The position numbers and the translations under genes were made by a program. A stretch of DNA of 64,000 nucleotides from Capsicum annuum (taxonomy: Eukaryota; Streptophyta; Magnoliopsida; Solanales; Solanaceae), in the NCBI RefSeq assembly GCF_002878395.1, contig NC_061117.1, forward strand, positions 223,439,401 to 223,503,400, in the 5' to 3' direction. Every line of letters begins with the position of its first letter. Position 1 is the first letter of the stretch. Positions 11,801 to 23,545 of the stretch are shown here, piece after piece. A model generated the notes under the pieces. That model worked only from the letters and a program-made list of their open reading frames with translations. It was not told where the DNA came from and searched no databases.

Positions 11801-14800
11801 TCGCTTAGTAGCCTTGTTGTACGATATAATTTTCTTGCAGCGTCTGCATTTTGGTGTTATTGCATGTGGTCCCTTGAGAAACACTATTGTTCAATTAATT
11901 TGAGTTCTTTTCCCCTCTTTTTTATTGTGACAGTCGATGAGCATGGTTTTGCCTGGTGTTGTCGGCTTTAGAATGACTGGTAAATTGCATGATGGGGTGA
12001 CAGCTACTGATTTGGTCTTAACCGTAACTCAAATGCTAAGAAAGCACGGTGTTGTTGGAAAGTTTGTGGAGTTTTACGGTATGTAACCATCGTGCTGGCT
12101 CTTTTAAAATGGCAAATGAATGTTTTCTTTCCATGTGGCTCATTTAGTTTATTTGGTATATAGGTCCAGGACTAGCCTCACTATCATTGGCTGATAGGGC
12201 AACAATTGCAAATATGTCTCCAGAGTATGGAGCTACCATGGGTTTCTTCCCGGTAGATCATATGACATTACAGTACCTCAGATTAACTGGACGGAGTGAG
12301 GAAACAGTTAGTTGTTCCCTCTTTCTTTCTCCTTTAATTGTGTCTGCTTAAAATATAAAATGTTCAGACATTTCTAACAGCCTCATTACTTTATAATATT
12401 AGATAACAATGATTGAGGAGTACTTGCGGGCAAACAATATGTTTGTCGACTACAACGAGGTAAAATTTCTACTACAATGTTATCCTCGCATATTAATGTT
12501 TTAACTTTTGTGATGCAACTCAGCAGTTTAATATTACATACAGCCTCAAGAGGAGAGAGTTTACTCATCTTATTTGGAATTGGAACTTGCTGATGTTATG
12601 CCCTGTGTCTCAGGACCAAAAAGGTAGTAATATTTATAACTGTGTTCAGATACCAATTTATTGTGCAGCTCATTGTTTGATCCTGCCCAGCACTCTCACT
12701 GTTCTCGTTTCTCATAGGCCAAATGATCGCGTGCCTCTCAAAGATATGAAAGATGATTGGCATGCATGTCTCAATAACAAACTTGGATTCAAGGTTGTTT
12801 TCTCCTTGGAAAAAGTTTTGAATTTTGAGGATCTCTTTTCTTTTTCGTATAAACCATGCAAATTCTGACTGATGTAGTATCAATTGAAATCTAGGAGCTG
12901 GCACAAGAATGTCATAGAATTATTTAATTGTCAAAAAAAGATTAAAAAAAATACCACAGAATTGTTGTGCAATAGAATATAATTAAGCCTTGTCTTCGTA
13001 ATCATGCAGGGATTTGCTGTGCCCAAGCAGGAGCAAGATAAAGTTGTAAAATTCACATTCCATGGGCTGCCTGCTGAACTTAAGCATGGTAGTGTAGTTA
13101 TAGCTGCTATAACGAGCTGCACAAATACATCTAATCCAAGTGTCATGCTTGGAGCTGGTCTTGTTGCAAAAAAGGCCTGTGAATTAGGTTTGGAGGTTAG
13201 TTTTAGTGCCTAAACTAATGCTACAGGCGTTGTAGTTTGTCACACGTGGTGATTCCTGAGTTAAACTACTTACAGATGGAGCATGCTTTTTATGTCAACT
13301 TGTGTGATTATTTATCAGGTTAAACCATGGATAAAAACAAGTCTAGCACCAGGTTCGGGAGCTGTTACAAAATACCTCCATAAGAGGTAATGTTTGTAAT
13401 TAGTTTTTACATATATTGGCCTTTCCCGTGTTATGGAACATTATTATTTTCCCTCTCCGAGTTAATTGGTGACTTTGTATTGCAGTGGTCTACAGAAGTA
13501 CCTGGACCAGCAGGGCTTCAATCTTGTTGGCTATGGTTGCACAACGTGTATTGGTAATTCTGGAGACCTTGATGAATCAGTTGCTTCTGCCATCACTGAC
13601 AATGGTACTGTCCAATTTATCACTTGACCCTTGCTATTTTTCCTATTAAGTACTGTCCGATCTGTAGTACTTTCACTTGGTGCCCTATGTTGTGACTTTT
13701 ATGTAGTACTTTCACATGGCGCTCCGTGGCATTCTGCCTGCTTGAGCAGGTCATGTTTTAGCAAGAAAAAATGATTGCCGATGTTGATGATGTTTCTTGA
13801 GATTCTTTTTTCAGATATTGTAGCTGCAGCTGTGCTTTCTGGAAATCGGAACTTTGAAGGCCGTGTTCACCCTCTAACAAGAGCTAATTATCTTGCTTCG
13901 CCACCGCTGGTCGTCGCATATGCACTTGCGGGAACGGTATGCTAAGATGAATTAGATGGGGACCTGTCCCTCATTTTCTTAGATTGATACCCAATGCTAA
14001 CCATGGTCCGTGGAAATCCAAATCCTACATTATAGTTTTATTGAAATACCATCTTTTGGGCATAATTTGCTGGAGGAGTGAACTTTCTCTGCTGAGATAG
14101 TTTCTTTCTGTGTTCTAATTTTCCATTGGCTACACTCAATTAGTAGCCTTTGGTTTCACTAAATGTGCCAACTAGAGCCCTTTCCAACCCTGTTTTGTGT
14201 TTTATTTCTGATAGAGTTTACTACTTGCTGCTTGTGTTTGCCTTTTCTTTTCTCAGGAGGGAGGGGCTTGTTTCCGACTGTCGCTTCTAACACTATAGTA
14301 CCTACTTCGCTTGCATGTTCATATAGCTAAAAAAATTCTTTGAACTCATATTTTTCAGGTGGACACTGATTTCGAGAAGGAGCCGATTGGAACTGGAAAA
14401 GACGGAAAAAGTGTCTACTTAAAGGACATATGGCCTAGCAATAAAGAAATAGCGGAGGTACTTTGTTTCTTCTGTCTACAATAAGCAATGAACTAACTCC
14501 ATGGTCCTGGAAATATGACTAAAAGCAATTTTTCCGTAGGTTGTTCAATCAAGTGTGCTCCCTGAGATGTTTAAGAGCACTTACGAAGCTATTACTCAAG
14601 GAAATCCTTTCTGGAATCAACTCTCGGTCCCATCATCCAATCTCTATGCATGGGATCCAAACTCAACCTATATTCATCAACCCCCATATTTCAAGGGCAT
14701 GAGTGTGGACCCTCCGGGTCCTCATGGGGTCAAGGATGCCTTCTGCTTGTTGAACTTTGGTGATAGTATCACCACTGACCATATCTCTCCTGCTGGTAGC

Positions 14801-15976
14801 ATTCACAAGGATAGTCCTGCTGCAAAGTATCTTATGGAGCGTGGAGTTCAACGGAGGGACTTCAATTCTTATGGCAGTCGTCGTGGTAATGATGAAGTGA
14901 TGGCTAGAGGTACTTTTGCTAACATTCGCATCGTCAACAAGCTCTTGAATGGGGAAGTTGGTCCAAAGACTATTCAGATACCGACAGGGGAGAAACTGTA
15001 CGTGTATGATGCAGCAACGGTAAGTTACAATGCCGATGTTCCTCTTATATTTGTTACATCCTGGACCCCCCACCTGGCAACCCCTTGTCATATGTAATAA
15101 CTAATATTTAGTTATGCTATATTGAACTACGTACAACTTACAGAGATACAAATCCGAGGGGTACGACACCATTGTTCTTGCTGGAGCAGAATATGGGAGC
15201 GGGAGTTCCCGTGATTGGGCTGCTAAGGGGCCAATGCTACTAGTAAGCACTTTAGTCTAGTTTCCGCGGTTCAGATCATCTTTTTTTGTTTCTGTTTCTC
15301 TATGGATGTTAACATTATTGTTCTTGAAACAGGGAGTAAAAGCAGTAATAGCTAAAAGCTTTGAGAGGATACATCGCAGCAACCTGGTCGGTATGGGCCT
15401 TATTCCGCTTTGCTTTAAGCCTGGTGAGGATGCAGAAACACTAGGTTTGACTGGTCACGAGCGTTACACTATTGACCTTCCACAGAAGATTTCTGATATA
15501 AGGCCTGGACAAGATGTTACTGTGACTACTGATATTGGAAAATCTTTCACCTGTACTCTTCGATTTGACACACAGGTATGTATTTTGTTTCCACCATAAC
15601 CTTTTTATCCTAGCCTAATGTGTTGAATAAGTACTACATTCAAGTAAATGATCAAAATATGTTTGAAGTTGGTTCTTTGAGGATCAGTAGACAAAAAGTT
15701 GTGCCATCATCTGGATTCCAGTGGTTCTTTGTAGAGCATACCCCTGAGTTCATCAAATTGTTATGTTTAAGCAAGACCTTTTTATCAACCTAAGTCTATG
15801 CGCCAACACATAAATCTATTGGATTAGTGTAAAGTGTAAACACCGGGTGGGGATAAGTTTTCTGTCCTATCGTAATAGCTCATATGTTTGTTGATTTGGA
15901 ATTGTAGGTTGAGCTGGCATATTTTGAGCATGGTGGCATCCTCCCTTATGTCATTCGGAACTTGAGTAAACAGTGA
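8833..15976 (+). CDS. ACO: Aconitate hydratase, mitochondrial (aconitase)
   Basis: Interconverts citrate and isocitrate in the TCA cycle and needs a [4Fe-4S] cluster. Twenty exons join in frame to 966 aa: 8833-9040, 10367-10471, 10610-10770, 10877-10969, 11086-11271, 11416-11577, 11934-12078, 12164-12306, 12403-12459, 12544-12623, 12718-12793, 13010-13195, 13319-13386, 13486-13604, 13815-13936, 14359-14457, 14540-15019, 15144-15242, 15333-15575, 15908-15976. Exon 1 encodes an Arg/Ser-rich mitochondrial presequence, then [14 protein letters not shown]. Cluster ligands are Cys509 (SCTNTSNP) and Cys575/Cys578 ([11 protein letters not shown]); the 66-residue spacing fits the family. Substrate motifs include [33 protein letters not shown] and [15 protein letters not shown]. 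Length is normal for the plant IRP1-like type. No broken exon was seen. Intron 1 (9041-10366) is repeat-rich. Confidence 0.96.
9115..9261. mobile_element. Foldback MITE with 'gttttgtgcactg' ends
   Basis: The left end gttttgtgcactgttggtgc and the right end, read in reverse (gttttgtgcactgttagc), form terminal inverted repeats. It sits at the start of aconitase intron 1. A related but stronger hairpin element is at 56043-56210. No obvious target duplication was established. Confidence 0.6.
9338..9571. repeat. Two-copy tandem duplication, period about 113 bp
   Basis: The block beginning acttacaaaatga at 9338 recurs at 9451 and includes 'tccaagatttatgcgtcacg' and 'tgtttagttgctaattgaga' in both copies. 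Copies differ by a few substitutions and small indels. It lies in aconitase intron 1. Confidence 0.85.
9668..9849. repeat. Two-copy tandem duplication, period about 91 bp
   Basis: The block beginning aaatggagatttttgaatc at 9668 recurs at 9759, with 'agttaaggacgtg' and 'ccttaaacttgacatgtagc' in both. Only a handful of differences separate the copies, so the duplication is fairly recent. It lies in aconitase intron 1. Confidence 0.9.
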
Positions 15977-16566
15977 ACTAATGCCTGGAAGCTCAAATTG
16001 CCTTGCACCATGCTTGGCCTATGCTACTGAACTCGTCAATGTATAAAAGATAAGATGATATGTATTGTAAACGTTTGGGGATTGTTGAGATATATGGGTT
16101 GTAAATATTTTATGATTGTAATAATCCTTCTTCCCTCGTGTATTAGATGGCTACTATGTTGTTAATAACATTTGCAACGGCAACATAATCCAAAGAATTT
16201 ATGCACTGCACATGGAGTGAGAAAACTGGAGTACCTCATTATATCAATCTTTCAGCAGCAAAATTCTAATGTACATCCACACAGGAACTTATATCGCGAA
16301 TAATATACACACTTCAATGAGGCTTTGACAAGACAAAAGGAAAGGAAGGCTATTGACGGAGTCCATCCACTACAAGAGACCAAGTGCAGCATTATGTATA
16401 GCCCGCGGAACAGTTAAGACTCGGTTGAAAAGAGAAACTTCCCACATAACCCTTCAACTAAGTGATGCTTGCTTAAAATTTGCTTCCCTGGCGATATCTG
16501 CTGCCAAACAGAAGCTATCCATGACTGACAGATCAAATACAGGTTTGTAAAAGTATATATTTATTT
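15977..16566. other. Convergent 3' region of aconitase and RNI-like gene
   Basis: Only 590 bases separate the two convergent stop codons, so the two 3' UTRs lie tail to tail here. The short ORF at 16353-16550 is not supported as coding. Confidence 0.6.
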
Positions 16567-19500
16567 TCAGTTCCGTATGTTCAGGGATTTGCTTGCAAGC
16601 GAGGCAAGTGCTAGCGCTTTCGCTCTACTATTCATCATCACCCATTGCTTTTCTGCACGTCGCTGGTGTTGTCTTGCATTCTTTGCTCGTTTTGGTGCTA
16701 GTCTAGTATCTCTATCAAGAAATGCAAGTCTAAACTTTTCTGCCACAGGCAAATCTTCTGTGCTTGAAACTGATGATGGTGATCTTCTAGGTACAAATCC
16801 AGTAACAGCCCAGGTTTTGGGGTCAATATCTTCAACAATGGGATCATCTAATGATACATCTAGTCTTGCTTCTCTAGGTATATCAATCCCCCTGTAACCT
16901 AGGGGCGACGGCTTTGGATTTAGGATGATTCGTGGGCATTCTTCAGACAAACTCTCCAGCTGGTCCTTCTCAATTTTTGGCTGCAAAAGGGTTAGATATT
17001 AATCTGGCGCGGAGTGATAGGGGAAGATTAATGAATCTGGAGAACTAAAAAGGACAATCCACTCGCTACTCTAATTCGGAAGTAATATATGCATAACTCC
17101 TAATAAGAAAGATGGATGTCTTGCAAGTTTGAACAGCAAATAGAACTCATACCCATAAAAGCCAACGCAAGGAAGTTGCACCATGAGCTATTTCCGAGGT
17201 ATCAAGTTCCTCCCAAGAATCTCCTTCAACATGCTCTAGTGTTGGCTTCAACAAAGAGAAGCATCTACGAGCTGTGTTCTCACTCCGAGGGCAGCCTCTG
17301 CAACATTAACTCAGAATCATTCGGATTATGTAGTTAATTTCTACGTTTTCCTTATTTATTGAGAGAGAAAGAGATCTTTAAAATATATCTTATCAAGCAA
17401 AACATATGATGAAACTAGACTTCTATAAGGGATTTCTTTTGTACGAAAACTTAAAATGATTCACAACAAAAATCCTTGGGAATCAAATAGTCAACAAACC
17501 AAATTTTCCTGACAACAGGACAACCCTCTTTGAGTTTAAGCATGTCAGGCTTATCATGTAGCGTACACTCATTGTACTATGTGGTTACATGAAAGTGAGA
17601 AATTAAAGCAAACATAAAAAATTGCAAAGCAAGTGAACTATTCAAGACAATGTTAAAGTAGCTAATCTACGTATATGACGCATATTTTATATCGTAGATG
17701 TTTTAGATTTTTTTAGAGTTGTTCAATAGCCCCCGGATTTCAAATAGTATTCAAGATCCTCTGTTTTATAAATCACTTAATGAAGGTAGGTTATTTTTCC
17801 ATTCCTTCGCGAAATTACATAATCTCTTCCTGAACCAAACATGAATCTTTCGAGTCATTGGGCTCTCATGTGCAATTACTTCACTAAGGTAAATTCTCAT
17901 ACCTTTATTTAAGAAAGAAAGAAGTGACTTGCTTTAAGAAAGGAAATCTACCCCCATCTCAGTATTTCAAGAGACCGGCAATTCCGCAAGAGTTCTGATA
18001 CACTGACTGACGTGAGCTTGCTGCAGAGACTGTGACAATGGATGTTCACATTTAGGTTTACATTTCAAAACCAAATTTAAGTTGAGCAGCAGAAAAAGGA
18101 CTGAAATAGGTGATAGTGTGGCCTGCACAAAGTGTATAATGCAACTTTAAAGTAAAACGAAATCCAGAAAAGCAGTTGGCATAAATTGGTGCATGAGTAC
18201 GAGATCAAGAACTAGCTAGAGAAAGCGAGAAGAGTAGAAAATGGGAGTTGAGGCCTCAACCCAATTTTTAAGTCATACAGTCAGTACACTCCTTTAACTA
18301 GTAGTGAGGGGCCTATTCCTACTCCCAGCCGCCTTACAATTTGCAGAATTTTGGCATAGGACAATAAATTTAGTGTGACTCGGTGAACATGAGAGGTGTC
18401 ACCTAGAAAGACATAGTTGATGCACCATTCATATCCAATAAGGAAGCTAAATCAGAAAATCCTTATCCAACTTGCATATTGTTTTTTAAAATCAAAGGAA
18501 CCCTCAACAAATGAATGATCAACATGCAATACCTTATATCAACTGCTTGCAGATGTTTGCATGTTTTAACTGCTTGTGATAGGCCACAATCAGAAACCTC
18601 CGAACCAGATAAGTCCAGGATTTGCCAGGAGCTATCAGCCAATGCAACAATAACATCGTCATTCAATAACCTTCTCCTTCTAGCAATTGCTACAAGTGCC
18701 ATCTAACAATTAAAACAGAATTGTAAGTAACCAGAAACATTAGAGTAGAAAGAACAAGCTAGGACGTAAAAATCTACATTTTCAAATAATGTCATTAAAT
18801 AGTTTTGCAAGATAGCATGGATTGACAGCTTTATTTTACTTTCTTAGTCATCCTTTGCCATCGCCACCCCAATCCCCACCAAACAATTCCCTCAATGAAA
18901 ACAAACGAAGAAAGGAAAACTAAACGTTTTCTTTGATATCCATGGTCCAAGGAGCAGTCTTTTGTCAAAAGTTGGACGAAAGATTCCATGTAAACATTCA
19001 TTAACTATTAAAGTTCACCCTTAATATGCTGGAGTAATACAATTTTTTTTTTTGAACTTGGTAACTTTGTATTATATCATACAGTACATGGGTTGTACTG
19101 AAACCTTAAATACAATAGTACTCCTAAATCCACTGCTCTATATCTAAATTGAGTCTAGAACATCAATAATCGAGACAGTATCATTAGAGTATAGTTGATT
19201 ACTCCAAAAACATAAAAGTAAAATGCAGTTGAGTTGAGTTTAACTTTCTGCACACTAAAGTAATACAATTGCAAAACTCTACACTTGCTCAACTGGGAAA
19301 TAGGACATCAATAATATGCCATCTTTATGGATTGAAAACATGATTATTATACTGGAACTGAAGAAGAACATATAGTTAATTGAACCATGAACGGCTCCAC
19401 GAGTCAAGAAGCAAAAGTTCACGATAAAAGGATTGCCAACTATTAGCAGTATCCACATCTACCAAAGGGTACATTTTTAGAATAACTACAACCAAATTAT

Positions 19501-21101
19501 GTATTTAAAAAACTGGGCATAAGAATATTCACCTTCATGGTGGATGGAAAACTAGCAGCTATCTCTGTGAGGTCCTCAATGATATCCTCAAAATGTCTAC
19601 CGATAACTCCAAGACACAAGCTCACCAAGCTGGGAGGTTTTCTCCTCTTGATAGCTAATACTGTAACAAATAAACCTAACTCCATTAACTCATCAAAATT
19701 CCTAGATCCATTACAGGAACTTCACGTGACCTACAAAACAGAACAAATGAACAAACAACTGGAGTACTTCTCATGACAAAACTAAGATACCACAACAACA
19801 ACATATCCTGTTAAGTCCCACAAAGTTAGGTCCAAGGAAGGTAGAGTGTACGCAGACCTTAAAGTGGTGGAGCTAGGAATTTGGCGAGGGGTGTGCAAAT
19901 TTTCTTCTAAAAGTTGTATTAAGGGGGTGTAAAATTAAATATACACTTATAATAGATAATATTAACCTCTATACACCAGATAATTTTCAGGTGAAGGCTG
20001 TGCACTAGACCACCCATCACTTAAGGTGGTTTTGGCCATGCCCCTACCTCGTAGAGGTAGAGATGCTATTTTCAAAAGACCCTCATCTCAAGTGAAGTAA
20101 GAGACGGCACCAAAGAAAACCAATATGAAAGAAATCCATAGCATATATGCAAAGAACAGTAACATCAACAGAATAGTGTAATCACCAAAACCTAATAAAT
20201 AACAGATGGTAACAAACAATAAAGAAGGAATGGTGAAAACCCCACCGGAAGCATCCTGTGTTGATAATTGAACTATCAGGTGAGCGAGTTTCATACCTGA
20301 ACAATCAGCAACTATTTTGTCAAAACGCGCCTCAACTATTAATTATTTGAGTTTCACAGTAGAACTTATCAATAAAGATGGAAGGGTGAAACCCCACCTG
20401 AAGCATCCTGTTTCGATAATTGAACTATCAGGTGAGCGACCGAGTTCCACACCTGAACTATCACCGACTATTTATCAAAACACACCTCAACTATTAATTA
20501 TTTGAGTTTCATAGTTGAACTGAACAATTAAATAGTTGACATGTATTTTTACAAATAGTCGGCGATAGTTCAGCTAAGAAACTCACACACATGATAGTTC
20601 AGCTATGAAAGTCGCAAAATCAGGAGACTCTTAGGTGTGTTTTTAACCATTAACTACACAAATAAGGCTAATATCACAACAGACACAGAGCACCAGACTA
20701 CCATCAAGATAATTGAACACTGTTACAATTTAAGACATCCTTATTTCCCAAAAATTTCTTTTTTGGTTTTCCAAGGTCCCACCGCCGGCAGCAAGAAGAC
20801 TAATCCTCCATTCCTAGTGTCTGCGCACTAGAGCGTTTTCTATTCACCAACTCTTGGTTAAGGGGTTTCGGTGCTGAACCACCCACCAACCCTCTTGGTT
20901 AGAACCAAAAAAAAATAAAAAATAATTAAAAATAGATGTAATCAGTTTTATCACTTTATACTTGAAACCCACTTTTCTTTTTGTATGCAAAAATAATTCA
21001 CATACAAAAAAATCTACAAGCAAAAGGAATCACGGGAAAAACGTACCAGATTCTTGATAAAAAGAGGTGTGAATTTTAGCTCCTGTATTGTAATTTTCCA
21101 T
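16567..21101 (-). CDS. RNI-like leucine-rich repeat protein
   Basis: Small protein of the ribonuclease-inhibitor-like LRR superfamily; molecular function unknown to me. Exons on the minus strand: 21101-21047, 19660-19533, 18702-18533, 18029-17952, 17297-17153, 16980-16567, giving 329 aa with phases that all agree. Order of features: a short N-terminus (MENYNTGAKIHTSFYQES), then VLAIKRRKPPSLVSLCLGVI, LRR-type units (ILDLSGSEVSDCGLSQAV, LQAVDISLCSKLTSVSVSEL, SLEILRWGGCPRSE), then SLRWLLWPKIEKDQ, ECPRIILNPKPSPLGYRG, KTWAVTGF and a basic C-terminal tail. The C-terminal blocks resemble conserved plant RNI-like proteins. No F-box is visible. Exon 1 is remote (1.4-kb intron) and is the least certain part, chosen because the splice phase is right and VLAIKRRKPPS follows. 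Intron 1 carries nested repeats. Confidence 0.8.
19791..20095 (-). mobile_element. TS/RTE tail split by another insertion
   Basis: The usual tail is cut in two: 19791-19860 ('ccacaacaacaacata' to 'gtacgcagacctt') and about 20040-20095 ('cccctacctcgtagaggtag' to 'aaaagaccctc'). Joining the halves restores the familiar order of the element. The insert (about 19861-20040) begins 'gtggtggagctaggaattt' and ends 'ggttttggccatg'. It resembles the 'ggagccagg' dispersed elements at 27925-28330 and 55447-55666. Confidence 0.6.
20234..20640. repeat. Tandem/foldback repeat, period about 152 bp
   Basis: The unit containing 'gaagcatcctgt', 'gataattgaactatcaggtg' and 'tcaactattaattatttgag' occurs at about 20234-20385 and 20386-20537. 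The right part holds reverse-oriented versions such as 'cgatagttcagc', so the whole could fold. Similar motifs occur near 55150-55370. It lies in intron 1 of the RNI-like gene. Confidence 0.6.
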
Positions 21102-22297
21102 CAACTCAAAAGTTTTTGAATACAAAAGGAAAAAAGCTGATTCTTCAGAGGTCCAGCGCAATCTGGAATTTCTTCTTTTTGGTTTTTGACTTTCGACCTA
21201 ATTTTTAGTTACCCAGAATTTTTATTAGTTTATTGGTTCGCTTCCATTTTTTTTTTATTGGCTAAATCGATAACCTAAAATATATATGATTTATTATATA
21301 TTTCTCTTAATTCTCTTTAATTTCTATCAATTAAAAAAAGTATTATTTCAATTCTACAAACTCTTAATCTCTCTTAATAATATTTAGTTCAAACTTGAAG
21401 ATTCTTGTATATTAAAACACGTAGGATTTTTTGTTGTAACTAAGAATCGACTCTTTTTCATGTTAATTACTATTATTTTTATTTTATGAGTCTTTTTTTA
21501 TTGGTTAAATCGAAAATCAAACCATTAAGGACTAAAAATCGATAAATCGATAAAAAATTAAGATATTTAAAAATCGAAATCCGATAAACCGAACCGATTG
21601 ATGCACACTCCTAAACGAAGGGGGTTCGGATGGATTCCTGAATTCAATGTGGTTCCATCACTGCCGACTACGATAATAACTTTGCGGAAACCGAATATAT
21701 AGAGAAGGATCAATTTATTCCATACTTGATTGAGAAAATTCATCTCCCAAAATTAATAATTCCGAAATAACTTATTTCCCAGTTGGACGACTCTTAAAAA
21801 TTAACTTGTGAATCATTTACCCTTGTTTAAATGTTATTCACACTAGTTCTACTTAAATATTCGCACTAATTTTAAAATCTTGTCAAATACAACAAATAAA
21901 AACTTTTTTATTTGTATGTATTCGTATTAAAACTGGAATAATTTAAATTCACAAATGAGCTCCTGGTAAGTGTATTTTTCATATTTTGAATGTTGACCCA
22001 TTATACTCATCCCATCATATTTATGATTGGTTATGAAATTTGAAATCTTTTCTTTTGTCGATTGATAAAATATAATGTTTCCTCCGTTTCAATTTATTTG
22101 TATGATATTACAATTTATTTATATGATTTTGATTTTTGTCAACTTAAAAGTGTAAATGGTCACTAATAAAGTTAAAATATCTAAACTTATAAAAGGACTA
22201 TTTAGGTTAGCCTTGGTTAATAAGAGTTTGGGAAATTTTTTGTTTAGTTGTGTATGATTATTATTGGTTAATGAATGAAAGTCTAGATTGTGGTGAA

Positions 22298-22462
22298 CTG
22301 AATGAGGTTGCTCCATCCTTAACCAGAAGTCGAGGGTTCGACCCTGGATATGAAGAAAACTTTGTTGGGAGCACTACCCCCGAATGAGGCCCTACTCGGC
22401 GCGAATCTGAATTAATCGAGCTCCAATGCGGGTACCGGACACCGGATGGGAAACAAAAAAAA
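22298..22462 (+). mobile_element. tRNA-derived SINE (SolS-like)
   Basis: It begins 'gaatgaggttgctccatcc', has a pol III B-box-like 'gggttcgaccctgg', then 'attaatcgagctccaatgcg', 'gtaccggacaccggatggg' and an A-rich end. The copy at 36700-36858 shares the 3' half. It faces a different SINE on the other strand at 22476-22566. Confidence 0.65.
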
Positions 22463-22475
22463 AGTAGTAAAAACC

Positions 22476-22566
22476 AATTCTGGTTGATGAATGCTTTTGT
22501 TTCTGCTAGAGATTTGAACCTGAAACCTCGTAGTTTTCCTCTTACTTCACTGACCACTAAGTCACA
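22476..22566 (-). mobile_element. SINE fragment, minus strand
   Basis: Read on the minus strand: 'gtgacttagtggtcagtgaag', then 'cgaggtttcaggttcaaatc' (B box) and 'tagcagaaac'. It matches the head of the SINE at 46226-46425 ('gcctagtggtcaataaag', 'cgaggtttcgagtttcaaat'). Only the tRNA-related 5' part is present. Confidence 0.65.
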
Positions 22567-22770
22567 CTGTACGCACTTTCTACCACAACAACAACAACTA
22601 CTTTCACCAAGTGGGGACCACTAAGTCACACCGTTGGACGCACTTTCTACCACAACAACAACAACTACTTTCACCAAGTGGGGTCTGAAGAGGGTAAGTG
22701 TACGCAGTCCATACCACTACCTCATATGTGAGATAGAGAGGTTGTGTCCGATAGACCCAGATGCACTTTC
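22550..22770 (-). mobile_element. TS-type SINE with duplicated 3' end
   Basis: A reverse-oriented TS tail. The first about 67 bases (from 'gaccactaagtcacac' through 'caccaagtgggg') occur twice in tandem at about 22550-22616 and 22617-22683. The element then continues to 'gtccgatagaccc'. The motif gcactttctac flanks the left copies and recurs after the right end near 22763-22773, consistent with a target duplication. Confidence 0.65.
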
Positions 22771-23101
22771 TACATCATACCTTATTGCTCATACTTGCTT
22801 GAATCACAAACAAGTTAATTACAGTGAAAATTTTCTCATTGTTACCCCATATTAAGACCTAATCAAATGAACAAGAATCAGTTAATAGTGTAGCATTGTA
22901 CTTGTTCTAAAAATACAGTTCAGAATTTAAATAACATACACTAAACCAAAACTTATAGCCCTATCATTTTCTTGATTGTCATGATCTTCAAATGGTGTAC
23001 TTTACATGGCCTTAATGCACACCTTACCGCAACCATAGGATCGACCAAAGTACGTCGATCGTCTGCAAACCATGAAATCCGTGCCAATTTTTAGCATCGT
23101 T

Positions 23102-23545
23102 GTCTTTAGAGAATGGTTTCTGGAGAAGTAGTGCTACTTCCGATCTCTATACAACTCGTGCATTCCATTTCAAGCGTGTCGTGTGACCTCTTGATGACTC
23201 AATCGGTGGAGCAGTACCACGGAGGATCACCCAAACCTGCAGCATACAATTAGAAAAAGATCAGAAAGCAGATACTACAATCTTTTGTTTGCAAAAAAGA
23301 GAAAGCAGAACTTTGCATTCACCTTTTGGTTTAAACTTCCAGAATAGAGCACCCCCTGTGCAGTGTAGTATTAACAGTTGCATGCCAAATGACATCTTTT
23401 CCAGTAGGCCGACGAAATGGAATTTTGTAATTAGCAGGAGGGAGAACTCAGCAAGTCTGTCGCGAACATCGTTCACAGCCGCAGTCATACTCACCTCTAG
23501 AAAGGTTCAAATCAAGATTCTCCGAAACATGGAACAACGTTCCTA
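23102..23545 (-). pseudogene. Decayed QUASIMODO2-like methyltransferase (PMT4/PMT5 type)
   Basis: Two separated fragments of a plant Golgi pectin-methyltransferase-like gene. Fragment A (about 23545-23322) reads across frames as VPCF, VSENLDLNLSRGEYD, then PPANYKIPFRRPTGKDVIW, matching the family's VPCFNVSENLA and YRVPLRWPTGKDIIWH. It contains frame changes and a stop. Fragment B (23236-23102), after an intact-looking acceptor ttgtatgctgcag, reads WVILRGTAPPIESSRG, TRLKWNARVV, a stop, then LLLQKPFSKD. This matches the family C-terminus GWVIIRDTA, LKWEARV and LLICQKPF. All exons for the SAM-binding core are missing between them. The frame break after VPCF fits loss of one copy of a short direct repeat (about 8 bases). 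The family is identified from remembered sequence only. Confidence 0.72.

Larger units (their letters stand above)
21102..22979. other. Spacer upstream of the RNI-like gene
   Basis: Contains the presumed promoter and leader of the RNI-like gene, an AT-rich element with 'aatcgataaatcgata' motifs (about 21230-21615) and a SINE cluster (22298-22770). No coding region is supported. Confidence 0.55.

Noticed and set aside
14663..15091. 142-aa minus-strand ORF
   Set aside because: Lies antisense to aconitase exon 17 (14540-15019), which is clearly coding; the reverse frame has no family signature.
16353..16550. 65-aa plus-strand ORF between the convergent genes
   Set aside because: No family likeness and it sits in the presumed 3' UTR of the RNI-like gene.
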